Assembly (NCBI GenBank): GCA_030615975.1 | Contig: JAUWYH010000083.1 | Coordinates: 1-6,817, forward strand | DNA from: Candidatus Aminicenantota bacterium | Lineage (GTDB): Bacteria; Acidobacteriota; Aminicenantia; Aminicenantales; Aminicenantaceae | Reading direction: 5' to 3' | Length of the DNA stretch: 6,817 bases | Notes under the pieces: model-generated | Told to the model about the DNA's origin: nothing | Databases searched by the model: none | The model's input: the letters and a program-made list of their open reading frames with translations, nothing else | Part shown: one piece after another, positions 1-6,782 of the stretch | Numbering within the stretch: position 1 is the first letter of the stretch | Layout: every line of letters begins with the position of its first letter | Translations under genes and position numbers: made by a program

Positions 1-2717
1 TGGTCATATTTTATAATGATGGAGGCGGAAATTTTTCCAGATCAGAAACAGATATTGTTCCTTATATATGGAAGAAATATGGAGTTTGTGCTGTCGCCCC
101 TGGAGATTTTGATAAAGATGGAGATATTGATTTTATTGTTGGCTCAGCGAATTCGAGGGATTTGTATTTTTATAGAAATGACGGTCTGGGTAACTTTGAA
201 AAAGACGCAAATCGGGAAATAGAAATTCAAAAAAACCGAGGCTCTTGCACACTCCTTAGAGAGGGAGATTTAGAAGGTGATGGAGACATGGATTTTGTTA
301 TGGCGACAGATGGCCATATTACTAATCGACCAGGTGGATATGTGTTTTGGTATGAAAATGATGGTACAGGTTATTTCACTCGGCATCCGCTTCCTGATGA
401 TGGCTCTCAGCTTTCTTCATCCGGTGACTTAGATTCAGGAGCAGCAGGAGACTTTGACAATGATGAAGATATTGATTTCTTTATTGCGGATGGTAATGAC
501 TCTATGAATTGTTATTTTGTAATGAATGATGTTTATCCTCTATATGTTTATAGAGGAACAGTTAAATCTAAAAATCTTCTCCCATGCTCTTTTATAACTT
601 CTGAGCATGCCATTGTGATTGCCACTTTATTTGCTGAGGATTCAACCCCCTCAGGGGCATCTATCGAATATTATCTGTCAAATTCAAATGATGAAAATGG
701 AAATCCCAAATGGGAGGGACCAGTAACTCCCAGTGTAGAATTTTTCTTTGAAAGTCCAGGTCTTTTTCTCAGGTGGGAAGCTGTGCTTGAGACAGAGAAT
801 GAAACTATAACTCCAAGGATTTTATCGATAAGATTTGATTATAAATATATAAGCAGAAGAGAGTATTCACGGACTTCTCACGCTTTCACTTTGGCTGATA
901 TTGACTCAGAAAGAGAGGGTGATGAGGAAGTGCTTTACTCTGCTTCTTTTGAATTCCCAAGATGGAGGGGTCATCTTCGATCTTGGAATGTCACTTCTCT
1001 TTCCTTAGCCTATACAAATGAGTCTCAACTTGAAGATATTGTGAATGTGGGGGCCGCGTTCATCATGGATGCAGGGGAAAGTTTAGAAGCGAAAGCCTAT
1101 AATACAAGAGATGTATTTACTGCCTATGATGCCGAAGGCGACGGAATAATGAATGATAGATTAGACTTTAACGTTTCTGAAAAAGAGAGATTAGATGACT
1201 ATCTTGGGCTGGGCCAAGAAAGTCCAGAGGTAGAGACTCTGATTAAGTTTGTTTTAGGTTACAATAGAGAATGGAAATTGGGAGATATAAATCACTCTTC
1301 TCCTCTGGTTTTAGAACCCCCCAGTCGAAACCCAGCTAAAATGGACCCAGGTTATGATACGTTTAAATCAAACAATGTTGATAGAAAGGAAGTTATTTTA
1401 GTCGGTGCTAATGATGGTATGCTCCATTGTTTCGACCCTGTGACTTTGGATGAATTATGGGCCTTCATTCCTCATAATCTGCTCTCTAAACTCAAAAAGA
1501 TGAGAATTGTTGATCAAGAGTGTGGAGAGTATTTATCGCATCATTTCTTTGTTGATGGGACGCCAGCTATTGGTGATGTCTATTTTGGAAGTGCTTGGCA
1601 TACAATTCTTATTTCTGGTCAAGGGATGGGCTGGGGAGAAGATCATAAAAATTATTATTTTGCCCTGGATATTACCGATCCACTTAATCCCGAGCCATTG
1701 TGGGAACTGACAGATGATACAATGGGCGAGACCTGGTCTGTGCCAGCTATAGGAAAGGTGGATTCCACTGGCAAATGGGTGGCCTTTTTCGGTTCTGGAT
1801 ATGATAATGATTTAGATGAAGAAATAGGAAATTATTTTTATGTGGTGGATGTTGAAAATGGAACGATAATAGAGTCTTTTGAAATTTCAGAAAACCCAGA
1901 ACCTGATAGTCCTTTTGGGATACAGAATACCATTCCTGCATCTCCTGCTATAGGGGATTATGATGAAGATGGATATGTTGAATCCGTATATTTTGGAGAT
2001 TTAAAAGGGAGATTATGGAAAATAGACGTAGATCAATGGTCTTTGGATGTTATCTACCGTGATCCATATAATCATCCGATTATTTCAAAACCAGCCGTAC
2101 ACAGGAATTCAACAGATGGCTCCGTTTATCTTTATTTTGGAACAGGAGGAGATGATGAAGCAACTAGTGATGTAACTTATTCTTTTATTGCTCTCAAAGA
2201 TGATGGTTCTCCTGCTGTAGAGTGGTATTTAGGCAGTGATGATTTGGCTTCAGAGCTTGGGATTAGTGAGGCTCTGAAAAAGGGAGAATTTGGAGAAGGA
2301 GAAAAAGTTTGGGCTGATCCGGTTATCTCCGATCGTATGATCTATATTGCCACCTTGTGGGGATCTGTAGAAAACCTAAACCCATGTCAGACTTTAGAAG
2401 GGACTGGGAAAATATATGCGAGATATGCCTGGGGAGAAGGAGCTGGAGGCTCAGCCCTATTCGGTCCAGGTGGAGAACCTCTCTCATTCTTAGAGGCTCA
2501 ACAAAAAGTAAGATCAGCAGTCACTGTAGGAAAAATTCAGGAAATTACCCAAGAAGAAGAGACAATGAAGAAAAGAAAAGTTTTTATCCAAAGCTTTACT
2601 CAACCCACGGATGGTGCTAATCAGGAACCTCCCAGCGAAGTATTGGCTCAACCAGTGGCTTGGCAAACGAGGCTGTTAATCAAATCATGGCGGGAAACAT
2701 ACAAGATAATCAAATAA
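1..2717 (+). CDS. pilY1: PilY1/PilC-family type IV pilus adhesin, 5'-truncated by window edge
   Basis: The reading frame is open from position 3 (first full codon) to a TAA at 2715-2717, giving 904 visible residues. The TTG at 162 is internal to a repeat and is not the true start. Residues 1-160 hold three FG-GAP/VCBS units with D-x-D-x-D-G-D-x-D calcium loops. Residues about 315-904 match the PilY1 C-terminal domain (Neisseria PilC family): a W-x-G-x-L-R segment near 320, LGDINHSSP near 426, VGANDGMLHCFDP near 467, ELWAFIP near 484, FFVDGTPAIGDVY near 515, YYFALDITDP near 551, and a GDLKGRLWKID strand after a further calcium loop at 652-660. It ends with a KSWRETY tail typical of the family. 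PilY1 proteins act outside the cell or at the pilus tip in adhesion, pilus priming and control of retraction. The signal peptide and any N-terminal vWA domain would lie outside the window. Family assignment is firm; the ligand is unknown. Confidence 0.93.
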   Translation, partial: VIFYNDGGGNFSRSETDIVPYIWKKYGVCAVAPGDFDKDGDIDFIVGSANSRDLYFYRNDGLGNFEKDANREIEIQKNRGSCTLLREGDLEGDGDMDFVMATDGHITNRPGGYVFWYENDGTGYFTRHPLPDDGSQLSSSGDLDSGAAGDFDNDEDIDFFIADGNDSMNCYFVMNDVYPLYVYRGTVKSKNLLPCSFITSEHAIVIATLFAEDSTPSGASIEYYLSNSNDENGNPKWEGPVTPSVEFFFESPGLFLRWEAVLETENETITPRILSIRFDYKYISRREYSRTSHAFTLADIDSEREGDEEVLYSASFEFPRWRGHLRSWNVTSLSLAYTNESQLEDIVNVGAAFIMDAGESLEAKAYNTRDVFTAYDAEGDGIMNDRLDFNVSEKERLDDYLGLGQESPEVETLIKFVLGYNREWKLGDINHSSPLVLEPPSRNPAKMDPGYDTFKSNNVDRKEVILVGANDGMLHCFDPVTLDELWAFIPHNLLSKLKKMRIVDQECGEYLSHHFFVDGTPAIGDVYFGSAWHTILISGQGMGWGEDHKNYYFALDITDPLNPEPLWELTDDTMGETWSVPAIGKVDSTGKWVAFFGSGYDNDLDEEIGNYFYVVDVENGTIIESFEISENPEPDSPFGIQNTIPASPAIGDYDEDGYVESVYFGDLKGRLWKIDVDQWSLDVIYRDPYNHPIISKPAVHRNSTDGSVYLYFGTGGDDEATSDVTYSFIALKDDGSPAVEWYLGSDDLASELGISEALKKGEFGEGEKVWADPVISDRMIYIATLWGSVENLNPCQTLEGTGKIYARYAWGEGAGGSALFGPGGEPLSFLEAQQKVRSAVTVGKIQEITQEEETMKKRKVFIQSFTQPTDGANQEPPSEVLAQPVAWQTRLLIKSWRETYKIIK
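105..476 (+). other. Three tandem FG-GAP/VCBS calcium-loop repeats within the PilY1 protein
   Basis: Three acidic loops occur at residues 35-43 (GDFDKDGDIDF, bases 105-131), 89-97 (GDLEGDGDMDF, bases 267-293) and 150-158 (GDFDNDEDIDF, bases 450-476). Each is associated with an aromatic strand and an N-D-G-x-G-x-F turn (YNDGGGNF, YRNDGLGNF, YENDGTGYF). The spacing of 54 and 61 residues fits single blades of an integrin-alpha/VCBS-type beta-propeller. The window edge cuts through an N-D-G turn at residues 5-7, so at least one further blade probably lies upstream. Calcium binding is inferred from the loop chemistry. Confidence 0.85.
1956..1982 (+). other. PilY1 EF-hand-like calcium loop (DYDEDGYVE)
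   Basis: Residues 652-660 read D-Y-D-E-D-G-Y-V-E, just ahead of VYFGDLKGRLWKID. In Pseudomonas aeruginosa PilY1 the equivalent D-x-N-x-D-x-x-x-D loop binds calcium and controls pilus extension versus retraction. Here positions 1, 3 and 5 are all Asp and the last ligand is Glu rather than Asp, a conservative change that should still coordinate calcium. The location in the beta-propeller matches the known site. Confidence 0.75.
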
Positions 2718-2766
2718 ACCCATCCCTTTTTCTCTTTGATTCTTCTGGCTTGTATGAAAAGGTAAA

Positions 2767-3543
2767 CTAAGGCGCCAAATCCTTATACAGGCTAAAATAA
2801 GCGCTGATGATTCTCTCTCCCCAGAGGAGAGATGCAAAGGCTGCCGCTGCTAAAAAAGACCCGAAGGGAAGGGAGTATTGGAGATTTTTCTTTTTGAAAA
2901 GAATAAAGAAGCCACCGACCAAAGCTCCTGCAAATGAAGCCAAGATCAGGATGAAAATAGTCTGGCGCCAGCCTAAATAGGCCCCTATCATCAACATCAT
3001 CGTAACATCTCCCATGCCCAGGCCTTCTTTTTTACGCATTAAATAGTAAGCACCGTAAACAAAAAGCAAGAATCCCGCCCCAACAACAGCTCCTGCCAGA
3101 GCCTGAGTCAGGCTTAGGTCTTGACGAAAAAGTGAATAGATCACGGCCAGCAGTAATCCAGGGAGGGTTATTTCATCAGGGAGAATTTGGTGATAAAAAT
3201 CGATAAAGCCCAAAACGATCAAAGCGCTGACAAATAGAGAGGATACGAGGAAAAAAAAACTCAAAGAATGTTGAAAAAAAAGAAGAAGAAAGCTCAGCGG
3301 CGTTAAAAGCTCTACAAGAGGATAGTAGAAGGATATTTTTGCTTTGCAGTAGCGGCATTTTCCTCTAAGGAGAAAAAAGGAGACAAGGGGGATATTATCA
3401 TAGAATTTTATTTTTTTCTGACACTGAGGGCAGGAAGAGTGAGGTTTGATGAGGCTCATTCCTCGAGGAAGGCGATAGATGACCACATTGAGGAAACTTC
3501 CCCAGGCAAGGCCGAAGACGCTAATAAGGATTATCTTTTCCAT
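2767..3543 (-). CDS. pilD: Prepilin peptidase / N-methyltransferase (PilD, type IV prepilin leader peptidase, A24A)
   Basis: Inner-membrane aspartyl protease of 258 residues that removes the leader of type IV prepilins and pseudopilins and probably methylates the new N-terminus. The N-terminal domain begins with GSFLNVVIYRLPRG (15-28) and carries the four zinc-binding cysteines C38, C41, C63 and C66 typical of the bifunctional form. The catalytic aspartates are D115 in IDFYHQILPD and D179 in GLGMGD, 64 residues apart as in Vibrio TcpJ. PFGSFLAAAA near 226 is the usual C-terminal motif, and the rest is hydrophobic helices. The ATG at 3543 is the only possible start: the same frame hits a stop seven codons upstream, with no alternative start between. 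It overlaps the end of the TPR gene by 13 nt and has no clear Shine-Dalgarno, so translation is probably coupled. One oddity is Thr181 after GMGDV, where Lys is the usual family residue. Confidence 0.95.
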   Translation of the reverse strand: MEKIILISVFGLAWGSFLNVVIYRLPRGMSLIKPHSSCPQCQKKIKFYDNIPLVSFFLLRGKCRYCKAKISFYYPLVELLTPLSFLLLFFQHSLSFFFLVSSLFVSALIVLGFIDFYHQILPDEITLPGLLLAVIYSLFRQDLSLTQALAGAVVGAGFLLFVYGAYYLMRKKEGLGMGDVTMMLMIGAYLGWRQTIFILILASFAGALVGGFFILFKKKNLQYSLPFGSFLAAAAFASLLWGERIISAYFSLYKDLAP

Positions 3544-4367
3544 GGGATTGTTTGAGTCTTGACTTCACCCGTCTTGGAATCATAATGGTAGTCCTGACCG
3601 TCCAAGTCTTTGGGTAAAGAATCCAAGAGACCAGCCTTTACCAACTGAGATAAATCCACCGGGTTTCGGTCATATATTTCTCTGAATTTTTCTATCGCTT
3701 CAAAAATTGTTTTTATATCAATCGCTGCTTTTACCTGGAAGAGATGGTTAGAGGCGATTTTTTTTATTCGCTCCTCTTCTGTTGTCTGGTAGATTTCCTG
3801 CCAAGTTTCGAAAGCCGTTTTATAATCTGTGAGTTTGAACGAAGCATTGGCATAGAGACGTTTTGTAATGGGTGGTGCTCCTTTTATCTCCATTGCCTTC
3901 TTGTAGTATTTTTGGGCCAGTTTATAATCCTTTTTCGCCATTTGGGCATAGTGCCCCGCTTCAAGGGGAAAAATCCACTGGTCTGGATTTTTTTCAAGAC
4001 CTCTGTCGAGGATTTTCAAGGCTAAATCCAGATCTCTGGCTTCATAGAGGGCGATTAATGCTCCAATCTGGTAGGGATCCAAATAGCGATGGTCTAACTC
4101 AGCGATGACCGAGAAGATATGGTCTAAATACTTGAATCTATCGACAACAGAATAATCACTGTAATACTGGATAGACCAAAGATAGATCAAATCTGCCAGA
4201 AGAGAGGAGTAGCCAAAAGTGGCAAACTTTAGATATTTCCCCGAAGGGATATATATGATGGAAGATCCAGGAATCTTTTTCCGTGAAATTTTGTCAATTT
4301 TAACCTTTAAACTCATGAATGCTCCTAAACTCAGGATGAGGATGAGGAGAACAACTTTTTTTTTCAT
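3531..4367 (-). CDS. Membrane-anchored TPR protein of the pilus-linked ABC operon
   Basis: 278 residues from an ATG at 4367, 5 nt after the permease stop. The frame stays open upstream to 4748, but that part lies wholly inside the permease gene and lacks a credible product, so the short start is preferred. M-K-K-K followed by a hydrophobic stretch (about 5-21) suggests a signal anchor or signal peptide, with the rest in the periplasm. IYIPSGKYLKFATFGYSSLLADLIYLWSIQYY (38-69, key residues PSGKYLK, G52, LLADL) is a conserved-looking segment I associate with TPR proteins near pilus genes. Three TPR-like helix pairs follow at about 100-130, 131-166 and 167-199. The C-terminus (220-270) has a REIYDRNPVDLSQLVKAG segment, then LPKDLDGQDYHYDSKTGEV, which resembles the C-terminal end of GspG-like pseudopilins. 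The role is unproven. By position it could be the accessory (PilG-like) component of the adjacent ABC system or a pilus assembly scaffold. Confidence 0.8.
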   Translation of the reverse strand: MKKKVVLLILILSLGAFMSLKVKIDKISRKKIPGSSIIYIPSGKYLKFATFGYSSLLADLIYLWSIQYYSDYSVVDRFKYLDHIFSVIAELDHRYLDPYQIGALIALYEARDLDLALKILDRGLEKNPDQWIFPLEAGHYAQMAKKDYKLAQKYYKKAMEIKGAPPITKRLYANASFKLTDYKTAFETWQEIYQTTEEERIKKIASNHLFQVKAAIDIKTIFEAIEKFREIYDRNPVDLSQLVKAGLLDSLPKDLDGQDYHYDSKTGEVKTQTIPWKR

Positions 4368-4372
4368 TGCTC

Positions 4373-5137
4373 TTAGATAAAGTCTCTTTTCCTGAAGACA
4401 AGGATGGCTAAGAATAAAAGAAAAAGTGAGTAAAAGATTCCGTATAGGACAGAAAACAGGAAAATCTCGGATGGGATAGGTAAGTGGTGGACTACTTCGG
4501 TTTTGAAATTGAAATTCTCTAAGTCTGGTATAAAGGCATAAAGAATTTGAGTTAGCGTTTTTACGATACCTGGTTTCATTTTGTTGATGGAATTTTCCAA
4601 TCCCCAGGATAAATGGCCTATTAGATAGAAAGAGAGGGAAAAAATTGAGCTCAATATCGGAGTCGAAAAACAGGAAAAAAGCATTGCCACAGCAGTTAAA
4701 AGACAGACTTCGACAAAGATGTAGAAGATAGCAATCAGAAGTTCCCATTCAATCCTGAAAGTGTGTAAAAATACTAAGGTGAGAAAGATAAAACTCATAA
4801 AAAAAAGCATTATAAACAGAGTTAAGATGAGGCCAAAATATTTGCCTAGCAAGAATTGATAACGATGGATAGGCTTGGAGAGAAGAGTATAAATTGTTTT
4901 TTTATCGATTTCTTTATAGACCAGGCCAGTGCCCATCAGGATGGCCATCATAGCTCCAAAAAGGGAAAGAGAAGCAAGGCCCACATCCATTATGATTTTG
5001 ACTCTATCTCCCACAGTCAAAAGGGCCAGCAGCCGGGAAAAAATAATACAAGCTGCTGCAAAAAAGAGAAGAAGATAAAGGATTCTATCTCTTATGGCCT
5101 CTTTGAATGTATTAAAGGCTATTGCTCTTATTTTCAT
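4373..5137 (-). CDS. ABC-2 type transporter permease (PilI/NosY-like)
   Basis: 254 residues with about six membrane segments (roughly 21-39, 53-73, 99-123, 133-156, 158-177, 226-248), as expected for an ABC-2 permease. The cytoplasmic loop GLVYKEIDKKTIYTLLSKP (71-89), followed by HRYQFLLGKYFG, is a hallmark of this family and probably forms the coupling helix that contacts the ATPase. The start codon overlaps the stop of the upstream ATPase gene in an ATGA arrangement (4-nt overlap), strong evidence that the two are subunits of one transporter. No periplasmic substrate-binding protein is present, so export or another membrane function is more likely than import. The neighbouring TPR and pilD genes suggest a link to pilus biogenesis, as for PilI in Myxococcus xanthus, but the substrate cannot be read from sequence. 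Confidence 0.9.
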   Translation of the reverse strand: MKIRAIAFNTFKEAIRDRILYLLLFFAAACIIFSRLLALLTVGDRVKIIMDVGLASLSLFGAMMAILMGTGLVYKEIDKKTIYTLLSKPIHRYQFLLGKYFGLILTLFIMLFFMSFIFLTLVFLHTFRIEWELLIAIFYIFVEVCLLTAVAMLFSCFSTPILSSIFSLSFYLIGHLSWGLENSINKMKPGIVKTLTQILYAFIPDLENFNFKTEVVHHLPIPSEIFLFSVLYGIFYSLFLLFLAILVFRKRDFI

Positions 5138-6051
5138 CCTTGTTTCACCATTCCTACAAAGAGATCCTCCAGGGTTTCAGTCCTGGGGATGAGAGAGTGG
5201 ATTCTTCCGTTTCTTGATTGGACAATGCGAAGGACTGTTTCAATTTTTTCTTCCTCAATAACCTTGAGGAGAATCTTTCCTCCAAGAGCGGATACAGATT
5301 CTCCTACTCCTTCGAGTTCTTTGCTTTCCACTCCAGAGAGGATAATCTCGGTAAAATGGATTTTTTCTGAAATCAAATCTTGAAGCTGTCCTTGATTGAT
5401 GATCTCCCCGTTGACAATGATGGCTACACGGTCGCATATCATTTCGATATCTTGAAGAATATGGGAACAGAGGAAAACAGTTTTCCCTTCTTCTTTGAGT
5501 CTGACAATGATATCTCTTATTTCTTTCCTTCCCAGAGGATCAAGGCTTCCAAGGGGCTCGTCCAGAAAAACGAGAGAGGGATCATGAATGAGAGCCTGAG
5601 CTAAGCCTATTCTCTGTAGCATCCCACGAGAAAATTTCCGAAGTTGAAGATTTACTGACTCTTCTAATCCCACTAGACGGAGAAACCTGTGTATTTTTTC
5701 TTCCTTTTCTTTTTTCTTGATAAGCGATAATTGGCTATAAAAGTGGAGAAATTCCGAAGCTGTGAGATAATCGTAAAAATATGGATTTTCAGGGAGATAG
5801 CCAACTCGCTCTTTAGCTCGAAGGGATAGGTAGGGATAGCCGAAAATCTCTATATTTCCTTTTTCGGGGAAAATCAAGCCTAAGATACACTTAAGCGTAG
5901 TTGTCTTTCCTGCTCCGTTTGGTCCTAGATAGCCGAAGATTTCACCTTCCTCAATAGTCATGGAGATGCCTCTGAGGATTTTCTTTGTCTTGGGAATAAA
6001 GCCAACTTTAAAAGATTTGTGTAAGTCCTCTATTTTTACTGCCGCAGCCAT
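5134..6051 (-). CDS. ABC transporter ATP-binding protein (PilH/NosF-like)
   Basis: 305-residue soluble nucleotide-binding subunit that would power the adjacent permease. Walker A is GPNGAGKTT (43-51). The Q-loop region is GYLPENPYFYDYLTASEF, with Glu88 in the usual Gln position, as is common in this export subfamily. The signature is FSRGMLQR (140-147), replacing LSGGQ. Walker B with the catalytic Glu is LVFLDEP (160-166, D164/E165). The D-loop is SLDP and the switch His is H197 in CSHIL. A C-terminal extension of about 75 residues (230-305), ending in TETLEDLFVGMV, is typical of the ABC-2 ATPases with a DUF4162-like tail. Start ATG at 6051 with an A/G-rich AAAGAGAA about 9 nt upstream. It is the first gene of the tightly packed four-gene block, 75 nt after the flavin reductase stop. 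Generic drug or nitrous-oxide-type exporters share these motifs, so specificity rests on context. Confidence 0.93.
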   Translation of the reverse strand: MAAAVKIEDLHKSFKVGFIPKTKKILRGISMTIEEGEIFGYLGPNGAGKTTTLKCILGLIFPEKGNIEIFGYPYLSLRAKERVGYLPENPYFYDYLTASEFLHFYSQLSLIKKKEKEEKIHRFLRLVGLEESVNLQLRKFSRGMLQRIGLAQALIHDPSLVFLDEPLGSLDPLGRKEIRDIIVRLKEEGKTVFLCSHILQDIEMICDRVAIIVNGEIINQGQLQDLISEKIHFTEIILSGVESKELEGVGESVSALGGKILLKVIEEEKIETVLRIVQSRNGRIHSLIPRTETLEDLFVGMVKQG

Positions 6052-6126
6052 GATATTTTTTCTCTTTATATTTAAATGAAATTGGATTTTAATTCAAATT
6101 CTTTTCGCTCAGTTCAATCACCCCTT

Positions 6127-6687
6127 TTAGTCAGGAAAAACATGTTGAAGAGAGTCGGGGTTGATGGTTATATAGAAATCGCTTCCGAGATAGAGAAGAG
6201 GGCGAATTTTTCCTGGATTAAGCACTCCTTCTTCGCTAAAAGCATTTTCTTCTTCATGGAGGGCAAGCACTTCTCCAACAAACAAATCATGATCTCCGTA
6301 AGCTCTGATATCGGTGACTTTGCATTCAAAGGAAACATAAGATTCTTCAACAACAGGAGAATTTATGATTTTTGAGGGAGAGAGCTTTACCTGGAATTCC
6401 TTGATTTTATCTGTGTCGTGCCCTGATTTTCTACCCATTTGGGCTGATAGTTTGACTTTCTCAGCGCCGATAAAGTTCACTGTAAATTCTCTCGCTTCAG
6501 AGATGACCTGGTGGGTGAGTCTTTTCTTAGAGATGAGTATGCCGAAGAGGGGAGGATCGAAGGAAAGGGCGGTATGCCAGGCGCATGCCATATAATTGAT
6601 GAGATTTTTTGACTGAGCTCCTACGATGGCCACAGTGTAGGGATAGAAATATTGAAACTTTTTGATCTGAGTTAAAATTCTTTTCAT
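6127..6687 (-). CDS. Flavoredoxin / flavin reductase-like FMN-binding protein
   Basis: 186-residue cytoplasmic protein of the flavin reductase-like FMN-binding split-barrel family (DIM6/NTAB, RutF, flavoredoxin), matching the usual length of 160-200. Recognisable features are YPYTVAIVGA (15-24), the N-Y-M-A-C-A-W segment (31-37) followed by SFDPPLFGI (42-50), FTVNFIG (68-74), SGHDTDK (88-94), and GDHDLFVGEV (131-140), whose His is characteristic of the family. PLLYLGSDFY (163-172) closes the barrel. Members bind FMN and pass electrons from NAD(P)H or ferredoxin-like donors to flavin, metals or partner proteins; the partner here is unknown. The start is well set by AGGAGG 5 nt upstream of the ATG. 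It has no known part in pilus biology, so its position ahead of the ABC operon may be incidental, although no terminator separates them. Confidence 0.88.
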   Translation of the reverse strand: MKRILTQIKKFQYFYPYTVAIVGAQSKNLINYMACAWHTALSFDPPLFGILISKKRLTHQVISEAREFTVNFIGAEKVKLSAQMGRKSGHDTDKIKEFQVKLSPSKIINSPVVEESYVSFECKVTDIRAYGDHDLFVGEVLALHEEENAFSEEGVLNPGKIRPLLYLGSDFYITINPDSLQHVFPD

Positions 6688-6692
6688 TACTG

Positions 6693-6698
6693 CCTCCT
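6693..6698 (-). promoter_or_regulatory. Strong Shine-Dalgarno (AGGAGG) of the flavin reductase gene
   Basis: On the minus strand AGGAGG is followed by 5 nt (CAGTA) and the ATG at 6687. It is the only canonical ribosome binding site seen in the minus-strand block. The downstream genes rely on weak sites or overlaps. Confidence 0.85.
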
Positions 6699-6703
6699 AA
6701 TTG

Positions 6704-6718
6704 AGCTTATTATAAGCT
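6704..6718. promoter_or_regulatory. 15-bp palindrome in the leader of the flavin reductase gene, possible operator
   Basis: AGCTTAT-T-ATAAGCT is a perfect inverted repeat with 7-bp arms and a 1-bp centre, 17 bp upstream of the start codon and just ahead of the Shine-Dalgarno. On the minus strand it contains a TATAAT. The compact symmetry suits a dimeric repressor site better than an RNA hairpin, since the loop would be too small. No regulator gene is visible. Confidence 0.35.
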
Positions 6719-6776
6719 TGCTCGGTTGTCAGAGACGAGAATAACTCCTCCAAATGTTTTTTTTTGACTTTCCCGA

Positions 6777-6782
6777 ATTATA
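6777..6782 (-). promoter_or_regulatory. Candidate sigma70-type -10 box upstream of the flavin reductase gene
   Basis: A perfect TATAAT lies on the minus strand about 90 nt upstream of the start codon in an AT-rich stretch. The -35 position at 17-nt spacing reads TTTTCT (6800-6805), only 3 of 6 to consensus, so the promoter is tentative. A second TATAAT lies at 6709-6714 inside a palindrome, with no good -35 at proper spacing. Confidence 0.35.

Noticed and set aside
162..164. TTG at 162 as the start codon of the pilY1-like gene
   Set aside because: The frame is open to the window edge and residues 1-53 form a complete FG-GAP calcium repeat continuous with the following ones, so the real start is upstream of the window.
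3744..4108. Short plus-strand open frames opposite the TPR gene
   Set aside because: They are antisense to a gene with clear TPR content, overlap each other in different frames and have no recognisable domain.
4368..4748. 127-codon in-frame N-terminal extension of the TPR protein (405-residue version)
   Set aside because: It lies entirely within the well-supported permease gene in another frame, its translation is a Cys/Phe/Ser-rich string with no domain, and the ATG at 4367 gives a normal signal-anchor start 5 nt after the permease stop.
4856..5383. 175-codon open frame on the plus strand
   Set aside because: It is antisense to the permease and ATPase genes, its translation is low-complexity Ser/Lys/Ile-rich with no motif, and no ribosome binding site precedes it; an AT-rich shadow frame.
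6078..6101. Imperfect AT-rich inverted repeat between the flavin reductase and ATPase genes, as a terminator
   Set aside because: The stem is nearly all A/T with mismatches, has almost no loop and no U-run after it; too weak to call a terminator.
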